From the NCBI GenBank assembly GCA_019155185.1, contig CM032815.1:2799001-2863000 (forward strand): a DNA stretch of 64,000 nucleotides, given 5' to 3'. Source of the DNA: Beaufortia kweichowensis (lineage: Eukaryota; Chordata; Actinopteri; Cypriniformes; Gastromyzontidae). Shown piece after piece: positions 46,691 through 58,417 of this stretch. Numbering within the stretch: position 1 is the stretch's first letter; each line of letters starts with the position of its first letter. Made by a program: the position numbers and the translations under genes. Below the pieces are notes generated by a model that saw only the letters and a list, made by a program, of their open reading frames with translations, made no database searches and was not told the origin of the DNA.

Positions 46691-48143
46691 TCCAATATAT
46701 AGATATAATTCTTTTTTGTTGATGTTTATTATTGTGTCAGATGTGTCTTTCACAAAATGAGGAAATCATTTAAAATGCTATCTGAACTGATTTCTTATAC
46801 AATAAAAGAGGATTGTAAGGATCTGTAAAGAAAAACATGTAGGTTTCCAAACACAAGAGGATGAATACATGATGACAGCATCTTCTTTTAAAATTATATC
46901 AACATGTCTGGTTTTTAATCCAAAAACCTGAGAAGACATCCCAGTATGTGATTCAATTAGATTATTCCAGTCATTACACACAAAATATTTCTACCATATA
47001 CAGAAAACTCCTAATTTCTTCACCATCTGTTTCCTGCAAAAATGCAGTAAGTCCCTAAGTGTATATCATCTGTGAAAGCAAATATGTCTTTCCAATACCT
47101 TTTAGTTTTGGCACGCCCAGATCTGTGTCAGCCACAATCTTCCTTTCCCACTTGAGAAGTTGTCATCATAAAAACACAAAGGCTTTTCTTCCCACAGTGA
47201 TAACACATTCTTCACTGATCCTCATATAAACCTGCATGAAAGATCACACATACATACACATACAAATATAGACTATGTCTATATTTGTACATATAGGTGA
47301 CGGTGTTGTGGTGTTCTTCCTTTTCTTTATTTTTAGCCCTAATGCACTTTATCAACTTCATTACACCTACATGAAAGTTCCTTTATCCCTGACAAAATGA
47401 TCATCAAAAACACATTCATGCAGCAACAACAATAAAACTTCAGTAAAGCATCCCTTAATATTTATCCATATAAAGCATGGTTTTAAGTACATTTTACAAA
47501 ACAGTATGAGTACATATGTCTATTTGACCAGTTATGCACAGATAATGCGTTCCAAGGCCACCAGACGAAGGCCTGACTTTTCAGAGTTAAAAACATTTCA
47601 TCCATGTAGTCAGATAAACACTTTTTATTTTAGTGGCCTTGAATGCACAAATGATTCACATTCATGGTTGTTGACATTGACTGTGTAGAGGTAACAAAAG
47701 TCTGGGGATTTTAATAGACAGATTTAAAAGAATAATGAGACACGAGACACTAAACTAGCCATTTGTAAAAGTGAAACATACAGTAGAAACTGGAATATTG
47801 TTTCTGATAATTAGAGTAACTGAAAGGATTGTTTTATATCAAGTTTAATGAAGGTGTTTCAGCAAAAAGGACTAAAACCCTTTAAAAAAGCAATTACAAA
47901 GTCAAAATTACAGATTTTTGGCAGACATTTAGATTTGAGGTCTTCCATACAGCATGCTAGTGTTCTCCTGAATATTGAAAAAGTTAACTTTTATGGAGAT
48001 ACATGCAATAAAAATGTATAGTCTTAAAAATATTAATGACTCATCTTGCACTACACTAATCATACGATCTCTGCAAACACCTAAAACCACCTGAAAACAC
48101 CTAAAGCGGCTAAACATTATTCATGGCTGTGATGTAACTAAAT
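46691..48143. other. Upstream flank, no gene seen
   Basis: AT-rich unique DNA. A perfect 13-bp hairpin lies at 47261-47289. Confidence 0.5.
47261..47289. other. Perfect 13-bp inverted repeat with 3-bp loop
   Basis: TACAAATATAGAC, TAT, GTCTATATTTGTA: all 13 positions pair. AT-rich and short, it is most likely a cruciform-prone sequence rather than a small-RNA precursor. Confidence 0.6.
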
Positions 48144-48398
48144 CTACTGGCTACTTAAAAAAGAGAAGCGTTCAAAATCTCCAGTTTTAGTAGTAAATAT
48201 GTCAACACAAACCAGAAATCTGTCATTACGGTTAAAATAACAGTCGGCTCTGATGTACTGATCCCAGCCTGAGCAGTCATACTCTAACACATGGACCTCT
48301 GCCAGCATATTATTATCAACTTTAACAGCCATTTGTGTCTGTGACTCAGTGAATAAGATTTTGATAACACCCCTGTCATTCACTGTCATTCTCTTCAC
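48144..48398 (-). other. Unassigned ORF, possible exon or pseudogene fragment
   Basis: On the minus strand a TTTGTCCCAG acceptor-like sequence leads into about 84 open codons, ending in TAG at 48144. The peptide has balanced composition with three cysteines in its second half (CSGWDQ, ADCYF, LVCVD) and looks more protein-like than other ORFs here, but I recognise no family. No neighbouring exon was found. It may be a retro-copy or relic, or chance. Confidence 0.2.
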
Positions 48399-48728
48399 TG
48401 GGACAAATACATGTACAGTATATATTTATGCAGACAGGGAGGAAAATATATTATAACATAAACATTTAGAACCAGACCGCTACTGTTTTCAGAAGTACTT
48501 TTGATCCTTATACTGACAGAAACATGTTTTGTAAAAACAACAGATATTTATATATGAGACTCTGTGCTCACCTGTGAGACGAAAGGTATAAAATCCCCCC
48601 ATGCGTGTGTGTATAAACATAAGGAAAAGTGGATGTGAAAGATATTGTGAGACAACCTCTTTTATATAAACATGTCAAACTTGTTCACAGTATATTATTC
48701 CTGTAAACATATACAATACATCAGCGCA

Positions 48729-48771
<43 letters not shown>

Positions 48772-49902
48772 GACATGAAATAACAATTATGCTCTTTCCG
48801 TGTGCATACTGTGTGAGAAAAACTTAAGCAAGGTGCGTTGCCATATGTTGGAAAAATCAGCAAAATCCCATGACAAATTATTTCTTAACATTGGTAAAAC
48901 ATAAATACACTTTTACATTTTCTGAAAAAAATGGTTTGATTGTTTGACCGCTACATTTCATGTGTGTTCTGGGTGGTTGCTAGAGCGAAACATGTTTAAT
49001 ATGTCTTTTTTGTTTCACTTGCATTCATATTCACTGGTGTCACACAAGTAAAACATGACAAGTAAAAATATGTACCTTCACCTAAAACATTAACTTACCC
49101 AAAACAACCATAAGGGTAAATGTAAAACATTGTGTGACCCCACTGTGAGGCTGCCATTCACCGCATCAACACCGCTCCATTACTTCTGCACCCTATTGTT
49201 AAGATTACAAAAAGCTTTTAGTCTAAATACACGTTTAAGCATTTCCCTCGCAGAGCTTTAGGAGCTGGAGGGATAAACGGGGAAGAGAGAGAGATCGTAC
49301 AAGGAAGGTGGAAGCACTGTGTTTTTCTTTTACTGTTTTATGGCATGACAGGAAGTTCACAATTCCCTGCTTCCTGTCGTACATACCGCGCTGGGTCTGC
49401 TGAATGTCCAATAACAGAAGGGCCATTAGCTCAAAGCATGTGTTGGGGGTATGCGCACGCATGCGAGTTGAAAGAGCCGCAGATGAGCAGCTGAGAACTA
49501 TTCCAGTTCCCTGGCACTGCGACATTCAGCCATCTGAATACACAATTTACAGAGGGATATGTAAATACTGCATATGAGCACTCATATTCAAAACACACAC
49601 ACACCGACCCGAACCAGACTAATTGTTCCTTTTAAGAGGCAAAATGAGAACAGTATCTCATTGTGCAGGCCGAGGATGGAGAGAGGAAGAGATGCACAGA
49701 GAGTAAGAGAGAAATGAAGGGATCTATTCGGAATGGGAGGCAGGGATATTTTCCAATTATTCAGCCACTTTTGTTGCTATTCCACAGGGCAAGCTCTGGA
49801 GCTCAAGGAGAAGCGAAGGAAAAGTCACACTCGTTTATTAGCATTAGGGGCCTTTTCTGTTTTTCCTCCCAGGCTTATGGTCCCTACAAAGTGCAGCAGA
49901 AG
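48399..49902. other. Upstream flank, no gene seen
   Basis: Unique DNA with a CT tract at 48732-48767. 49740-49880 is a balanced block (GAGCTCAAGGAGAAGCG, TTATTAGCATTAGGGG) that may be regulatory. Confidence 0.45.
48732..48767. repeat. (TC)18 microsatellite
   Basis: Uninterrupted run of about 36 bp. Confidence 0.95.
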
Positions 49903-49921
49903 ACACACACACACACACACA
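49903..49921. repeat. (CA)9 microsatellite
   Basis: CA run of 19 bp that directly abuts the interspersed repeat at 49922. Confidence 0.9.
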
Positions 49922-50040
49922 GATTGGATTTCCATGTTTTATGGGGACATAATGACTTTTATACTGTATAAACTGTATCCTGTAACCTTACCTCTAACCC
50001 TCACACAAATTCAAAAATGCCTCCTTTTTGAATGATTTCA
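49922..50040. repeat. Interspersed repeat sharing ACATAATGACTTTTATACTG, copy 2
   Basis: GATTTCCATGTTTTATGGGG, ACATAATGACTTTTATACTG, TGTAACCTTACCTC, AACCCTCACAC and ATGCCTCCTTTTTGAATGAT. Same order and orientation as 18312-18440, and likewise preceded by CA repeats. Confidence 0.7.
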
Positions 50041-51077
50041 GTCCACTTCCCAAACCCGCCGAAATAAGTATGGACATGAAAGATGTTCAACATGTGCTGA
50101 ACAAACCCTGTATTCAATTATTTGCTCATTTCCTCATGTCTCTCGAGGACAACGAGCTTTACATATTTTATCATATCTCATCTCTAAATAGAGATAGTAA
50201 AATGAAACAGCCAAGAAACAGAAAGGATAAACAAAGTACCTTGTAGGCAAGAGGTGACATCCTGATACAAGACTCATTTCAGCGGGTAAATAATTTTCCA
50301 GAGAAAAATGTGTTCCTCTGTCATTGGATTGTCGGGCCTATTGTCCTTGAGCAATGATGCTGCCTTCCAGCACATCCGCGGAGAAAAAATTACCCATATC
50401 TCGATGAGAAACAAATTGCACTGTCGCTCTGAATGAATTGAGTGGACAGAAATCACAGGTTTCCTTCACTAAACCTTCTAACTGAGCTTCGGTTGTGAAT
50501 TGCTTTGATTCATGCTGTAAATCCGTGAGTGGGATGGGTTTTGCAAACCCCCACCCCAAAATGTAGTAAGAGGAGCGAGCACATTTCTGCAACGGTTTAC
50601 ATTCAAGAGCAATGTGTGTGTGCTGAGGAGGAGTTCAGAAAGAGTCAGAGAATTACAGGCTATCATAGCCAAGTGGGTGTCAAATTATCCTTTCAGAGCA
50701 TTTGCACCCTCACATGTTCCTCTGTGTGTGTGTGTGTGTGTGTGTGCCCCTTAACCCGTCTGTATCTCCACAATAATAAGCTTCACTGAAGACAGAGAGA
50801 GGGAGTGATAGAGACAAGAAAAAAAATAGAGAAAATGGGTTTGTGTTTGTGAGGGGAGAGAGATTGAGAGAATAACACTTGTTTGTGACTACATTAACAT
50901 CTCTGTGCTCACTGTTGGCTGCCCTTGCATCACACGTCAGGGTTCTGTGTGTTGATGTGTGAGTATTTCTTAAGGTCCTGCTGGACAAAGTTTTACTGGA
51001 ATGGAAAAATGAATATTTTCCAAACAATTATGAAAACTTTAACTTTATGAAAGAAACACACAAACAAAATGTATTGC
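50041..51077. other. Upstream flank, no gene seen
   Basis: 50250-50700 is unique and balanced. A GT run lies at 50722-50746. ORFs of up to 105 codons here cross the GT and CT runs and are not credible. Confidence 0.45.
50722..50746. repeat. (TG)12 microsatellite
   Basis: Uninterrupted run of about 25 bp. Confidence 0.95.
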
Positions 51078-51123
51078 AGAGAGAGAGCGAGAGAAAGAGA
51101 TAGACAGATATCTATCTAAATAG

Positions 51124-51180
<57 letters not shown>
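51078..51180. repeat. Compound (GA)n-(GATA)n-(GA)n repeat
   Basis: GA units, then AGATAGACAGATATCTATCT (itself partly palindromic), GATA units and a GA run of about 36 bp. Confidence 0.93.
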
Positions 51181-51462
51181 TCATAGGATAGATTTTATCT
51201 TGTTACAACAGAACAAGATTTTAACTTTTGGAATAGAAAAGATCAAATTAAAATGTTAAATAATTTATGCTCTTAAGGGACAAAAGAACTATTAAGCATT
51301 TTATAGATTGTACAGCACTGCTAAAGCTGCATGATACATTTTGACGACAATATGTGAAAACCAAGTTTGTGTGTGTGTGTTTATACTTAAATACTGAAGT
51401 CTGTGATTCAAGGTCAAAACACTAAAAACACTCTCAACAAGAAAACTACAACTGTGCCAAGA

Positions 51463-51485
51463 CATGCAAATAGAGAATTTGCATG
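51463..51485. promoter_or_regulatory. Inverted octamer pair (POU-type)
   Basis: CATGCAAAT and its exact complement ATTTGCATG are separated by AGAGA. Each arm contains a perfect octamer (ATGCAAAT), the site of OCT/POU transcription factors, in head-to-head arrangement. Known POU dimer sites have other spacings, so function is inference. Confidence 0.35.
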
Positions 51486-52369
51486 AATGTTTAAGCGATA
51501 ACCAGTCTTTCACATTTCATAGGTCACATTTATTAGTTTCAGTAAAACTACAGGAAGTCACTTTAATTATGTCTCACAATCTTCTGGTGATAACACATTT
51601 CGCTTGATTATTTAGTGCATTTGAGAAAATTAAAGTAGTGTTGATGAATTAATGTATTTTTTCCTTTTCGCAATGGCCTTAAAATAAAACTGCTTTAGCA
51701 GTAAGACCAAAAGATCGCTCAACAAAACCGTTCAATTCGCACTGAAGTAATGAACCGAAAAATTGCTGCAGTGTTCATAATGGTTTTCAATGACCCTACA
51801 AAAGAATCTCACTTTACTGTAATACAGAGACATATTTAACAGTACAGCCTCTGTTAATGCTTACCTTTACACGGCCTTAAATGAATTATTTAAGATGATG
51901 ACCTGACATGAGAAGAGCAAACTATAAAGTTCAAAAGCTGCGATACGTGATTATATGAATTTTAATATGCATCTAAATGAAGCAGAGTGTTGAATCTGGA
52001 ACTTGGCCTTTTAGGATAATGGTCATATAATTTTAAAGGTTTGGCATTTAAAATGAATTACGTCCCTGGCAGTGGATGTTAAACTAACAGTTTTTGAGGA
52101 AAGTTTTAATAGGGTGATAAAACGTTGTTTAAGAGGTGAAGAAGTGGTCTGGTTCAAAGTCAGAGTCCACCAGGAGTATTTACTGAAATGTGCTGTACAA
52201 GTCAGGTTGAAAGTCACAAGCACATCAGAATGAGTTTAATACCAATTCCATAATAGACACAGCAGTGTTAGTTTTATACAAGCTCAAGGTGAGAAACCTC
52301 CTGCCAGTGTCTGTATAAAAGCTTTTCTGTCGGCTCTCATTTGAAGCATGGGACACATCTGAAAGCTTT

Positions 52370-52640
52370 TATTGTTATCTTTAAAAGGCCATTGTCCTCT
52401 CTCTCCAGGCCTCTACCAGCACTATAAAAATGAGAGCCAGTCGATGTTATAGAGATTTAGGGCAGACGCAGCGGGCTCGCTTGCCTTCTCCTCCCCTCTA
52501 ATGAGTACAGTTTGTAGTCTCAGCGCTGAGGGCACATGAAGGTTCTGGTAATGAGACTGACAGCCTCCGGGGAAATCCTGTCTCACTCAGTGTCATTCAG
52601 ATCAGCCTCGTGTTGAAGATGCCCATTTCATAGCCTATTC
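52370..52640. promoter_or_regulatory. Candidate conserved non-coding element
   Basis: Unique balanced block (CTCTACCAGCACTATAAAAA, GCAGCGGGCTCGCTTGCC, CCTCTAATGAGTACAG) in AT-rich surroundings. Function inferred from texture only. Confidence 0.24.
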
Positions 52641-53189
52641 TCTGAGGCCACACTTCAGACAACTGTATTCAGTTTACTCATGTTTATTTACTCTATTCTT
52701 GCCAGATGGAAACTGTTTAAAGACATGAAACCACAAGGGAAGTAACAACTTTCTTTATAGTGATAACATGTTCATGTAAATTAATGTTATGATTTCTGCA
52801 CCTGCGTTTTAAAATGTGTTCAGCGCTGCATTTGTCATAATATGTAGGATCCATATAATTGCGTAATATTTCTCACTTTCTTAAGTTACAGCACAGTTAT
52901 GAATCTGATTGGGAGTAACAGAATCAGGGAGAAAATTATTTTAAATCTAGAAAACATCTGATTGGACAAAAACCTGTGTAGTGCAACATGAGTCATCAGT
53001 ATCTTGATCCATTTTTTTAAAGAAAGACTGTTAGCTTTTTTCACAGTTTATTTTTTAACAGTTCTCAAAACCCATATGAATGGTTTTAGAAAAAATCTAC
53101 ATTTATTAAAAAATCAACATTTTCAATTTATTTTTTAAAAACGACATTATAGGTACTTTAAACCATTCCATCAATGTGGGAAAAATACT

Positions 53190-53365
53190 CTTAAAGTGAT
53201 AGTTTACTCAACAAACTAATTATTTTATCATTTATTTACCTGCATGACTTACTTTCTTCAGTGAAAAACCAAAAGAAGATATTTTGAGAAATGTTTCATG
53301 TCCATACAATTGAAGTCAATAGTGTCAATGTTGTTTGGTCACTAACGCTCTTTAAAATATATAAT
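53190..53365. mobile_element. TTAA-end cyprinid transposon, left part
   Basis: CTTAAAGTGATAGTTTACTC at the left, then TTTATTTACCTGCATGACTT, GAAGATATTTTGAGAAATG, TTGAAGTCAATAGTGTC and GTTTGGTCACTAACGCTCTT. The right arm is lost. Confidence 0.75.
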
Positions 53366-54352
53366 TTGCTACAAATTCACATATGGAATTTATGAATTTT
53401 AAAATATGCAAAAATCAGTTCAATATGAATGCATGCTTTAAATGAGCAGGAGGTATGAAGTATCGTCTGTGACTAATGAGTCGTGTGTTCTCTTACTGAT
53501 TTAGCAGGAATGCTGTTCATGCACTATTGTGACAGTTCTTCTCACCATTCAGCACCTATTCTGCTCTCATCCTCCACTGGCCTCATCTAATGATCATTAC
53601 TGAAGAGAAAGTACAAGGTTTTTATTTTCCTTGCACTGCAATTACTAATGAGTAGCCATCTTAAGGGGGGGTAAATGTTCTTAGGGGACATGTGATGTGA
53701 AAAGCCCTGTGAGATTTATCTTAAGCATGACTATTAAAATCTGTAATCACTATAGAAATATATACTTTGCCAGGCCTAGAAAATAGTAGAATTCATATTT
53801 ATACTGTAGGTTTTCCATGACCGTGAGACCCCTGTAAAATATACCGTCCTGGAAAATCATGCTGATCTTTTATTTCAACAGGCAATTATTTCTGAAACCC
53901 AACAATAAGCTTTTGTTTCAAAGCTGTTCAGAGTGTGTAGAGGTGATTATTATAAGAAGCTTATTATACTCATCAAATATTCACTGACTGTTTTAAGAAG
54001 AAAATCTGGTTTAAGGCCTGTAAGTTGGCTTTCACTGTGTGCACTCATTATGTTTCCTTTAACCTCCCTGAATCTGCCGGGTGGCTGTGACTGTGTGTAT
54101 CCTCTGTGGCACATTGTCAGAGGCGGCCAATTTAACCATCCTTCTGTGAAAGATGCTTGAACTCTCAGGACCTTCACACAGCCCTGACAGAGAGATGATG
54201 ATTAGTAAGACAGAGTTTGGTGTTATTTGCTTAAGGGATGTCAGGAGACAAACAAGGCTTTATAGGAAATAATATCTCAAGATTCTGGCAGAGTGGACCA
54301 AAGCAAATTCTTTAATAAAGTACAAGGATCTCTGGTGGAAAATCTCAGATGA
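53366..54352. other. Upstream flank, no gene seen
   Basis: Unique DNA. Nearly complementary ORFs of 75 codons on both strands at 53933-54177 shadow each other and show no family features. Confidence 0.45.
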
Positions 54353-54450
54353 AATGTTTCACCCAAAAGAAGGAAAATTATTTCATCTTTTACTCACCCA
54401 TGTTTTATTTAAAAACTTTATGACTTTCTTTCTTCTGCATAACACAAAAC
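54353..54450. mobile_element. TTAA-end transposon, fragment
   Basis: TTTCACCCAAAAGAAGGAAAAT, CATCTTTTACTCACCCATG and TTTATGACTTTCTTTCTTC match the left arm of the family. The outer end and the rest of the element are missing. Confidence 0.6.
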
Positions 54451-55349
54451 TATAAAGTTGATGTTGCAGCAGAGAAATTAAATTGTCCCCATCAAATAAC
54501 TCCATCAAAATAGTTATTTTAAGTTATAATAAACTTTATTTAAATACATTTACAGTAGTAGAAATATGTTTATGTATGTACTTTCTCCTATTTATCTGAG
54601 CCTTCCAAGTCAAAATTAAAATCTTCTCTCATCAAAAATGTGAAATATACTCTCTCTCAATCTCGTTTGACACAAGATTCGACAAGCAGTCGCTTGCTGG
54701 CAAACGCACAAACCGATCAGATATGGTGACAGACAATATTCTCCTTCCCTCAGTGGCTTTGATTTCATTTTACGACGCTGAATGAAATGTGAGTCAGGCG
54801 CTTGAACACCATCTATCACAATTCAGTATGTCAATGACGGCCTGACACAAATTCTCATTTGTTTGATGGCCACAAGCACATGCATTCAATTAGTGGCTAT
54901 GAATGGTGGGATTCGCTCTCTGTCGATCAAGCGCCGGGCTGTATGAGCGTAAATCTCTCACAATGTTTATCACAGTATATGTGTTTCTCCTGTTTGAATG
55001 TGAGGCTGTGAATCAGACAACAGTCTGGTTGTTTTTGGTTATGTTGGTTTCAGGATTGGGTCCTTTTTCTGCAAATATTATCCAGTAAACCTTAGATGAC
55101 CCATGAGGAGTCTCTGTGGAAAACAAGGATCAAATCTATTATTTAAGACTTGGTTGTAACAGAATGTTATGCAGGATTTATGGAATAAACTATAAGGTTG
55201 CATGAAAGGTGAATTGTTCAGCTAAACTGTATAGCACATACTGTAGCTATATGGTAGGAAAAGTTCACCCCAAAATGATAAAAAATGATAAAAAAGATTT
55301 TATCATCTCACTATAAATGCAAAAGAAATTGTACAGCTCTTGTCATTCT
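54451..55349. other. Upstream flank with a balanced block
   Basis: 54690-54960 is unique and balanced (CATTCAATTAGTGGC, GATCAAGCGCCGGGC), a weak candidate regulatory element. No gene. Confidence 0.4.
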
Positions 55350-55492
55350 GTTAACTGTCACCGTTCCAAAGGTGTGACACTTTCATAGCTGAATTTCAAT
55401 CTAATCATGACAAACTACATATTGATGGAAAGATCTAAGACTCAAGAATAAATATTTGACCAATTTTCATAACAATAAACATAAACTAAAGA
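55350..55492 (+). repeat. Inverted dispersed repeat, arm 1
   Basis: GTTAACTGTCACCGTTCCA, ACACTTTCA, GAATTTCAATCTAATCATG, ACAAACTA, TGGAAAGATCTAAGACT and AGAATAAATATTTG. The reverse complement of 58261-58417 matches collinearly. Family of unknown class, no coding potential. Confidence 0.8.
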
Positions 55493-56019
55493 AGTTATAA
55501 AAAAATTGTAAAGTTATAATGCTAATAAATTAAGAAAGTTAGTGTTATTCATAAAATACCTAAAATAAAATTAAAAAAATCTACTATCGAAAATTTAAAA
55601 AATAATTAATAACGCATTGACAGATATCATGTTAAAATCTGTTCATATTGACTGGAGCTGTTAAAAGAAAAACATAAAACGATATGTATGACTATATATG
55701 TAACTATAAGAGTGATGTAGGAGTCCTTAAATTTCGCAATTTTCTTTAAACCCCCTTCTTTTTATACTCTGTTGTTTCCGTACAGGAATCAGTTACAGAC
55801 ACAACACATCAGACTTTGAAGTAGTCTAATAAAAATGTTACGCCCTAAGAGACAAGTTAAACAAAACCCAGTTCCATCGAGCAACAGCCATTTTACCCTA
55901 AAGCTTTTAAGTACAGGACAAAGTGGAAATGTAGTCTCAGGGGCCAGCTGTAATCTTAAAAGAGTGATTAAGAATGTTGTGCGTCGGCGGTACTCCATGG
56001 AAAGGTTTCTTGGTGAGTG
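55493..56019. other. Upstream flank, AT-rich
   Basis: Very AT-rich to 55740, then unique. ORFs of 61-83 codons overlap on opposite strands and are not credible. Confidence 0.45.
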
Positions 56020-56300
56020 ATGCATGGCTGGGCTCGGCACGGCCCCTAATCACACTCATCCATCTGGCCCTTCATAATTCCCTGATTTATCACAATATTG
56101 CAATAAGGTTCTTAAGCTCTCATTTCCAGCCAAACCGAGAGCCATAACTTAATTTCTCCTCCGCAAGGAGTTCATTTGTGGCATCTGGGCCGAGCGTTTA
56201 TCCAGGGAGGAGTGGTTTTATATGCACACCTTGCATTATGATTTAGCAGGTGCTGTTGAGATGAGATCCGAATGCGGGCAGATATTTATAAAACAAGCAG
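56020..56300. promoter_or_regulatory. Candidate conserved non-coding element
   Basis: Dense unique block: CCTGATTTATCACAATATTG, ACTTAATTTCTCCTCCGC, GGGCCGAGCGTTTATCC and TTGCATTATGATTTAGC. It is the best such block upstream of auts2. Conservation not measured. Confidence 0.3.
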
Positions 56301-57171
56301 GATTTGACTGTGATAAAACATGTAGTGATACAGAGAGAACATATGGTTAATACAAAAGAACATCCTAAAACATCTAACAAAGTCTGAAAAGACTAAATCA
56401 GGATAAAAAATAAAAAGAATGCTCCAAGGCTTATGAAACTATTACATAATTGGTAAAATCATGATGAAATGATTTTTCTCAGTTTCAAACTCCAAGGAAT
56501 TCCCAACCTAAAAACATCCCAAACATGTCACACCCATCTTTAAACGCCTTCATTTCAGAGAATCACTGCTCAGCATGGCTGACAGACATAAAAAGTATCT
56601 GTTAAAGATTTAAACAGACATAACTCACCTCCAGCTCTGCCTCTTTCATCAGATGTCAAAACACCTGTCTGGAAGCGCGTTTTAGAGAAGAGTCTAGTGT
56701 ACTCCAGTCACGTTCGGCGGGTCACGCGGGGTCAATGGGCTGAGAGATGAGAGCTTGGACAGGGTCAAATGAGAATGTAGTCTCTGGCTAAAGCAGGAAG
56801 TCCAGGCGTCTGTGTCTTCACCTGTAGATTATCACAGGAAAGCCATCAAAGCCCTGCAGGGTAAACCCAACACCAACAAATACTGTTTCATAGTTTTCAA
56901 ACACTCATTTAGCATATAGCTGTATTATCTCTGTTACAGACATGCATTATATTAAATACACAAAAGCACAGCATGAACACAATACTGTAACATTTGTGGG
57001 TGGGTGTGAACTATATATTCACGTCGTCCTAAAAATATGAGTTACTGTAAAACCCCTCATTAAGGTAATGATGTGGTGTCTAATACTGTCTGATTGTTAA
57101 AGAGCAGAAAGGGTTCTGGCACTTATGCGCGGGTAATTAAGCTGAAGATAAGCATCCACTGCCAGGCTGTG

Positions 57172-57174
<3 letters not shown>
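56301..57174. other. Upstream flank, nothing recognised
   Basis: Unique DNA. 56640-56850 is balanced. No gene or repeat. Confidence 0.45.

Positions 57175-57225
<51 letters not shown>
57175..57225. repeat. (AC)14(AT)11 compound microsatellite
   Basis: An AC run to 57202 passes directly into an AT run to 57225. Confidence 0.95.
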
Positions 57226-58260
57226 TCACACGTACATGAATCCACAGCGGTTAATTAGAGCTCATAAAAGATTCATAAGTCATGGCGAAGATAACTGATG
57301 GGAGTTAATGGAGTCCTCAGTGGGGGGGTTAACCTTTAGTTGTTTTACACTGGTCAGAACACACACATGATGGATGAAGTAGAACGGCGGGTCAAAACGA
57401 CAATCTATAAAACACAAATGAAGCCAATTAATAGCTGCAAATGAGCAAAGCAAAACAATCATACGCTTTGGGCGAAACATTTACATTGAAAGGTAATGAA
57501 AGAGATATTATTTTCTTTTACCAGATAAATCACACAGCCTCCTGTGAACAGAAACAGTACGTAGCATAATGTAGCTTTAAGACATCTGTCAAGGAAATAA
57601 AAGGTCGTAACGCAGCACAGAATTCACAGTGGGTGTGAGCAGTGCAATGCTGTTATAAAACATAAATATAGTCTTTAGTTCCGCCTTAGCTCAAGTGCAA
57701 TTAAATCTTTTGTTCATTGTTCTATAGCGCTGATCCTTAAGACAGCGCCGCAGTGATGGCTGCTCAATGTGTTCGTCTGATGGAGTATGAGTCACGTCTG
57801 ATCCCATTCATGCAGAGCTATTGAGTCAGAAACGCAGCTGAAAAGATCTCTGGATGGCGGTGACGGGGGAGACGGGGGGTTTTCAAACAAGGTAGATGGA
57901 AACGAGAAAGAGAGCGGTATTGATGGAGCTCTTGAATGTTGAAATGGTGGGTTAAGTAAAGGGCAGAGCAGGTATCAGAGCGATACACACACATATTGCA
58001 TCATGGGAAACTACTCTGTCAGAAGATAGGACAACAGAAATGAACAAGTACCACTCCAACAATACACACACAGTTCTGAATAAACAAAACACAGAACTCT
58101 TTAAAATTCAACCAGATATTTTTAGCCCTAATTAACTGGAAACTGAGATAAGTAAAAATAATTATATATACCTTTTTATAAAACTAAATATAAAACTTAG
58201 CAGTGATATTTAAATTCTGCATGCAATTTCTAAATGCACTTCAGACTTGCGCATTTTGAT
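57226..58260. other. Upstream flank, nothing recognised
   Basis: Unique; balanced at 57700-57920, AT-rich after 58080. No gene. Confidence 0.45.
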
Positions 58261-58417
58261 CTTTAGTTTGTTTATTGTAATGAAAATGTAAATATTTATT
58301 CTCAAGTCTTAGATCTTTCCATTAATATACCGTTTGTCATGATTACATTCAAATTCAACTACAAAATATTAAAGTAAATAGTGAAAGTGTTCCACCTGTG
58401 GAACGGTGACAGTTAAC
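58261..58417 (-). repeat. Inverted dispersed repeat, arm 2
   Basis: On the plus strand: AATAAATATTTA-type complement, AGTCTTAGATCTTTCCA, TGTCATGATTACATTCAA and TGGAACGGTGACAGTTAAC. It is the inverse of 55350-55492. Immediately right, GTTAAAGGGACAATCACC resembles a transposon terminus. Confidence 0.8.

Larger units (their letters stand above)
51181..53189. other. Upstream flank, no gene seen
   Basis: AT-rich with a balanced block at 52370-52640 listed separately and an inverted octamer pair at 51463-51485. Confidence 0.45.

Noticed and set aside
53540..53565. REST/NRSF site at TTCAGCACC
   Set aside because: Only the left half-site matches; the right half does not fit GGACAG at canonical spacing.
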